Shown in pieces: positions 31,391 through 34,557 of a stretch of DNA of 34,557 bases; the first letter of the stretch is position 1, and every line of letters begins with the position of its first letter. Position numbers and translations under genes: made by a program. The notes under the pieces were generated by a model. It searched no databases. It saw only the letters and a list, made by a program, of their open reading frames with translations, and was not told the origin of the DNA. Origin of the DNA: CAZKMM01 sp964592965 (lineage in GTDB: Bacteria > RBG-13-61-14 > DRUE01); assembly GCA_964592965.1 (NCBI GenBank), contig CAZQJX010000010.1, positions 1 to 34,557 of the forward strand, given 5' to 3'.

Positions 31391-32503
31391 ATGATAGAGC
31401 TCGTAGAACAAACCCTTCCGGGAGCCAGATTAAAAGTTGTTGGAGTTGGTGGCGGTGGAGGAAATGCCCTCAACAATATGGTCAGAAGCGGTCTTACTGG
31501 CGTGGAATTTATTGCTGCCAATACTGATTCGCAGGCTCTGAGCATAAGTCTAGCTGATAAAAAACTAACAATGGGTCCAGGACTGGGAGCAGGCAAAGAC
31601 CCAGAAGTAGGAAGAAAATTTGCCGAAGAATCTTCCCCAGAAATTGAAAAGCTCCTTGAAGGTGCGGATATGGTTTTTATCACCGCGGGAATGGGAGGAG
31701 GAACAGGAACCGGTGCCAGCCCTGTAATTGCCCGCATTGCCAAAGAATTAGGAGCACTTACCGTGGCAGTGGTCACCCTTCCTTTTGATTTTGAAGGACT
31801 GCGCCGAAAAGAAATCGCGCTCAAGGGAATTGAAGAGCTAAAAGAAGAAGTGCATAGCTTGATTGTCATTCCCAATCAGCGGTTATTAAAAATTGCCAAC
31901 CGCAACACCACCTTTCTTGATGCTTTTAAAATTGTGGACCAAGTCCTGCTTCATGCAGTAAAAGCAATTGTTGACCTCATAACCCAGACGGGTCTGGTAA
32001 ATGTGGATTTTGCAGATGTAAAAACCATAATGAAAGAACCGGGAATGGCGCTTATGGGTATTGGTGAGGCAGAGGGAGAGGAGCGAGCAGTTGAGGCTGC
32101 TCATCGGGCAATCTCTAATCCGCTTCTGGAAGATGTCAGGATTGAAGGAGCAAGAGGAGTGCTCATCAACATTACTGGAGGAGAAGACCTCACCCTTTTT
32201 GAGGTTAATGAGGCAACTGAATTAATTCGGCAAGAGGTGCATGAGCAGGCTCTTATCATCTTCGGAGCAGTTATTGAGGAACAAATGAAAGGAAAAGTAA
32301 GGGTAACGGTTATTGCTACAGGATTTGACAGCATTGACAAAAGAAAAGCCTATATCAAAATAGCTTCCAATCAGCGCTCTGACTACCTTGATATACCAAC
32401 CATCATAAGACAAAGACAGCAAGAGCGATTGGCAAAATACCTTGATGAAGAAAGCGAGGCGGATTTAGAAATTCCTACTTTTTTAAGAAAGCGGGCTGAT
32501 TAG
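31391..32503 (+). CDS. ftsZ: Cell-division protein FtsZ
   Basis: FtsZ is the tubulin-like GTPase that forms the division ring. The 370-residue protein has GVGGGGGNALNNM at the N-terminus, the tubulin signature GGGTGTGA (102-109), the T7-loop region NVDFADVKTIM and a short linker ending in DLEIPTFLRKR, the C-terminal peptide that binds FtsA and other partners. AGGAGGTGGAAAG precedes ATG 31391. The linker between the globular core and the tail is short. It ends the dcw cluster; its TAG overlaps the opposing radical SAM stop by 3 bases, leaving no room for a terminator between the two genes. Confidence 0.98.
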   Translation: MIELVEQTLPGARLKVVGVGGGGGNALNNMVRSGLTGVEFIAANTDSQALSISLADKKLTMGPGLGAGKDPEVGRKFAEESSPEIEKLLEGADMVFITAGMGGGTGTGASPVIARIAKELGALTVAVVTLPFDFEGLRRKEIALKGIEELKEEVHSLIVIPNQRLLKIANRNTTFLDAFKIVDQVLLHAVKAIVDLITQTGLVNVDFADVKTIMKEPGMALMGIGEAEGEERAVEAAHRAISNPLLEDVRIEGARGVLINITGGEDLTLFEVNEATELIRQEVHEQALIIFGAVIEEQMKGKVRVTVIATGFDSIDKRKAYIKIASNQRSDYLDIPTIIRQRQQERLAKYLDEESEADLEIPTFLRKRAD

Positions 32504-33561
32504 GTATATTCTATATCTTCTCCATTCCAACAGCTCCAACAAGGAGAAGCTTGAAGAGAAGTTGGCTTTTTACCTTTAAATACTTCTCTTATTTCTTTAT
32601 ATAAGCTATTGTGCCAAATTTCTTCAAAATCCTGTTCATTAATATTCCCTAAATCATATTTGGGGAAATAAGAATTTCCCGCACAGCATACCGAAATACT
32701 ACCGTCATAATTAATCGTAACTCCTGCCCAAGGCCAGAAACAGGTCTTCTTTTTTGCATAACGAGTTTCTCTAGAAATAAGAGAAATCTGCTCTGGAGTT
32801 AGGTATTTAAAATAATTCTTGACTAATTGTTTAGGATAATAAGCCTGCCAGAAAAGAATATCATCACATTCTAGAGAGTTGGCTAATTTCTTAAATTCTT
32901 CACGCTCATCAACATTATGTGGAAAGATTAAAAATTTAAGCAAAATATAAGGATTGCTTCTTTTCATCTTTTTTTTCGTTTCTACCAGCTTACGAATATT
33001 GTCAAGCACTAAATGAAAATCTCCGCCTACTCGATATTTTAAGTAAGTTGATTCACGAGCAGCATCCATACTTACAATTAAAAGGTCTAACCCAGATTCA
33101 ATAACTCCCTCAGGGTTAAAATTTTTTATGCACAGATTTGATGAAATAGCGGTATGAACTTTCACCGATTTAAAAATTTTAATTATTTCAAAAATTTTAG
33201 GATGAAGAAAAGCTTCTCCCCAATTATCCAATTCAACATCCAAAAGATATGGTCCTAGTTGTTCAGCAATTCTTTCAGCAGTGGCAATTTCCATATAGCC
33301 TTTTTTTCTTCCTTCAATCTTTTGACCTGTAAAGCAAAGGGGGCAAGAAAGGTTACAAATATTTGTTGGCTCTACAACCGCTGTAAAAGGGAAAAAAGGA
33401 GAATCCGACAATTTAACTAATTGAGAAAATTTACTAAAAGAAGCATTTAATAGTCTTCTAAATTCTCTCGGTCTTTCAAGATTTGTTATAGGATGTCTCA
33501 GCAAATATTTAGGATTTAACATTACCATAAAATTCTTAACATTTATAGATAAATTTGTCAA
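32500..33561 (-). CDS. Radical SAM/SPASM-type protein, function unknown
   Basis: This 353-residue protein carries the radical SAM cluster motif C69-N-L-S-C73-P-L-C76 in the EPTNICNLSCPLC segment. The C-terminal Cys-rich region (CFWPWAGVTINYDGSISVCCAGNS, broken by a loop, then CWSCW) resembles a SPASM auxiliary-cluster domain, found in enzymes that modify peptides, sugars or cofactors. The substrate is not evident, and no precursor-peptide gene is visible nearby. The start is uncertain: TTG 33561 has a weak AGAG ahead of it, and ATG 33528 or 33522 have no Shine-Dalgarno. The gene is much more AT-rich than its surroundings (55 of 180 bases G/C at 33061-33240, against 92 of 180 in ftsZ at 32041-32220). 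This suggests recent acquisition. Confidence 0.85.
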   Translation of the reverse strand: MTNLSINVKNFMVMLNPKYLLRHPITNLERPREFRRLLNASFSKFSQLVKLSDSPFFPFTAVVEPTNICNLSCPLCFTGQKIEGRKKGYMEIATAERIAEQLGPYLLDVELDNWGEAFLHPKIFEIIKIFKSVKVHTAISSNLCIKNFNPEGVIESGLDLLIVSMDAARESTYLKYRVGGDFHLVLDNIRKLVETKKKMKRSNPYILLKFLIFPHNVDEREEFKKLANSLECDDILFWQAYYPKQLVKNYFKYLTPEQISLISRETRYAKKKTCFWPWAGVTINYDGSISVCCAGNSYFPKYDLGNINEQDFEEIWHNSLYKEIREVFKGKKPTSLQASPCWSCWNGEDIEYT

Positions 33562-33573
33562 AAACTCTGTACT

Positions 33574-33807
33574 CTACGAGATTACCACCAAGGTGATGGT
33601 CTTTCCCACTCCCTTTACACCAAGAATCTTCTCAGTGACAATTTTGGTTAAATCGCTCATATCCTTTCCCTCAATCCTCACCACAATATCATAAGGACCT
33701 GTTACCAGCTCTGCGCTTTTCACTCCCTTAAAACGCCTGATTTGGTCACGAACATTTTTGATGTTTTTTCCTGCGCTGGTCTCAATCAAAACATAAGCGC
33801 TAATCAT
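33574..33807 (-). CDS. Stand-alone Lrp/AsnC ligand-binding (RAM) domain protein
   Basis: This 77-residue protein is one RAM/AsnC_trans_reg domain: ISAYVLIETSAGK, a helix, GVKSAELVTGPYDIVVRIEGKD and a closing strand GKTITLVVIS. The DNA-binding helix-turn-helix of full-length Lrp/AsnC regulators is missing. Stand-alone RAM proteins are known to assemble and to bind amino acids or modulate partner regulators. The start has a strong ribosome-binding site (AGGAGGGG). It lies 14 bases after the GlpB-like gene on the same strand and is probably co-transcribed with it; the effector is unknown. Confidence 0.9.
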   Translation of the reverse strand: MISAYVLIETSAGKNIKNVRDQIRRFKGVKSAELVTGPYDIVVRIEGKDMSDLTKIVTEKILGVKGVGKTITLVVIS

Positions 33808-33821
33808 TTTCTCCCCTCCTT

Positions 33822-34557
33822 TTAAAAGTTTGATGCCTCCTTTCCTGCTCTTAGCCCGGTTAAAAGAGATGTTCCTGCGCCAGTGCCATCAAAAATGTAA
33901 TTACAGCCATTTAAAATTGAGCCACAAGCAAAAAGATTTTCAAAAACCACCCTGCCCTGCTCATCTACTGGTTGCAAGTTTTCATTAACTTTTATCCCCA
34001 CGCTGAATACTGCCTGCGGAGAAGTAATTGTTTTGCTGGTAAGTTTTTCTGTAAAAATCCTTCCCAAAGCTTGAGAGCTAGAAAAAATCTTTAATCCAAA
34101 AATCTCTTCCTTAAACTCTCCCTGCTTGAAAATTCCACCAGAAAGAAAACTCCCAGTTGCCAAAACTATTGCCTGAGCAGAAATTTCAATCTCATCTCTT
34201 CCTACTCTTGCCAGTATTGCTTTTACTTTCCTTCCATCTGCCCGAAAGCCCAGGGCTTTTCCTTTTAACCTTTTTATTCCCCCCTCTTCAAGCCGACTTG
34301 TTAAAAACTCTTGCAAGCGCTTTCCCGGAACCGAAGGCGGAAGAGCCAAAAGCTCACGAACCTGCGCTGAGCTTTCCTTTTCCAAAGCCCTGAAAATCTG
34401 CTCTTTTAAAGCCTGAGAAAAAAGCGAAGGAAAAAGAATTAAATCCGCCTCTTTGCCTTTTGCCAAACCCACAAGCTCCTCAAGCAAGCTTTCTGAATTT
34501 CTCTCTGCCCAGCGCGAAAACTCAAGGCTGGAAAATTCCTGCTTTATCTCCAGCACA
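33822..34557 (-). CDS. glpB: GlpB-like FAD-dependent oxidoreductase, C-terminal part (partial)
   Basis: The frame runs off the right edge, so the N-terminal FAD-binding loop is missing; about 245 residues remain. The segments IVLATGSFLSGGIFKQGEFKEEIFGL and NLFACGSILNGCNYIFDGTGAG, each shown here only in part of the alignment region, resemble anaerobic glycerol-3-phosphate dehydrogenase subunit B, which channels electrons to the menaquinone pool through the GlpAC partners. A GTG at 34556 sits at the edge and is not the true start. The gene is upstream of the RAM-domain gene. Other flavoproteins of the same superfamily cannot be excluded without the N-terminus. Confidence 0.7.
   Translation of the reverse strand, partial: VLEIKQEFSSLEFSRWAERNSESLLEELVGLAKGKEADLILFPSLFSQALKEQIFRALEKESSAQVRELLALPPSVPGKRLQEFLTSRLEEGGIKRLKGKALGFRADGRKVKAILARVGRDEIEISAQAIVLATGSFLSGGIFKQGEFKEEIFGLKIFSSSQALGRIFTEKLTSKTITSPQAVFSVGIKVNENLQPVDEQGRVVFENLFACGSILNGCNYIFDGTGAGTSLLTGLRAGKEASNF

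Noticed and set aside
32517..32569. Possible ftsZ terminator (CTTCTCC/GGAGAAG and CCAAC/GTTGG then CTTTTT)
   Set aside because: Stems are short with long loops, do not stack cleanly on the T-run and lie inside the radical SAM coding sequence.

Overview
The window is bacterial chromosome, densely packed and about 45% G+C by eye. It comes from an organism that makes a meso-diaminopimelate (mDAP) peptidoglycan: dapF and lysA are present, and MurE carries the DNPR specificity motif. A NuoG-like, cysteine-type formate dehydrogenase subunit and a GlpB-like protein suggest an anaerobic or facultative lifestyle. I cannot place the lineage from this sequence. An ancestral-order division and cell-wall (dcw) cluster beside signalling genes would fit several Gram-negative-type or candidate phyla. 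There are no rRNA or tRNA genes, no CRISPR array and no recognisable insertion sequence.

Layout. (1) 1-2878, + strand: the C-terminal end of a GltD-type flavoprotein, then a formate dehydrogenase alpha subunit. (2) 2879-3171: a non-coding gap with inverted repeats, a 7-codon mini-ORF and a promoter. (3) 3172-5840, + strand: a signalling operon of a TGS-domain GTPase, an FHA protein, a PP2C phosphatase and a cyclic-nucleotide-binding-fold protein. (4) 5837-8738, - strand: lysA, dapF and an FHA-receiver fusion, transcribed from a clear promoter at 8786-8814. (5) 8820-14433, - strand: a tilS-dprA-topA-queC operon with overlapping or closely spaced genes. (6) 14434-14643: a divergent control region. 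(7) 14644-32503, + strand: the complete dcw cluster, mraZ-rsmH-ftsL-ftsI-murE-murF-mraY-murD-ftsW-murG-murC-murB-ddl-ftsQ-ftsA-ftsZ. (8) 32500-34557, - strand: a GlpB-like gene cut by the window edge, a stand-alone Lrp/AsnC ligand-binding domain, and an AT-rich radical SAM gene.

Functionally, the dcw cluster carries the UDP-MurNAc-pentapeptide route (murB, murC, murD, murE, murF, ddl), the lipid steps (mraY, murG), the septal synthase pair (ftsW, ftsI) and divisome proteins (ftsL, ftsQ, ftsA, ftsZ). The lysA-dapF operon controls the supply and fate of mDAP. The signalling genes could form a phospho-threonine circuit (FHA readers plus a PP2C eraser), but no kinase lies in the window.

Most unusual features: (a) the only long gap inside the otherwise overlapping dcw cluster, a G-rich 108-bp segment between ftsL and ftsI with 12-bp terminal inverted repeats and a third copy of the arm inside ftsI that allows two mutually exclusive helices; (b) GGA triplets at 10-bp steps directly after the mraZ promoter, a possible MraZ operator; (c) -10 boxes only 6-9 bases ahead of several start codons, suggesting leaderless transcripts; (d) an FHA protein with an N-terminal Thr-Thr pair like GarA/OdhI; (e) an AT-rich radical SAM gene abutting ftsZ. 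These are inferences from sequence alone.
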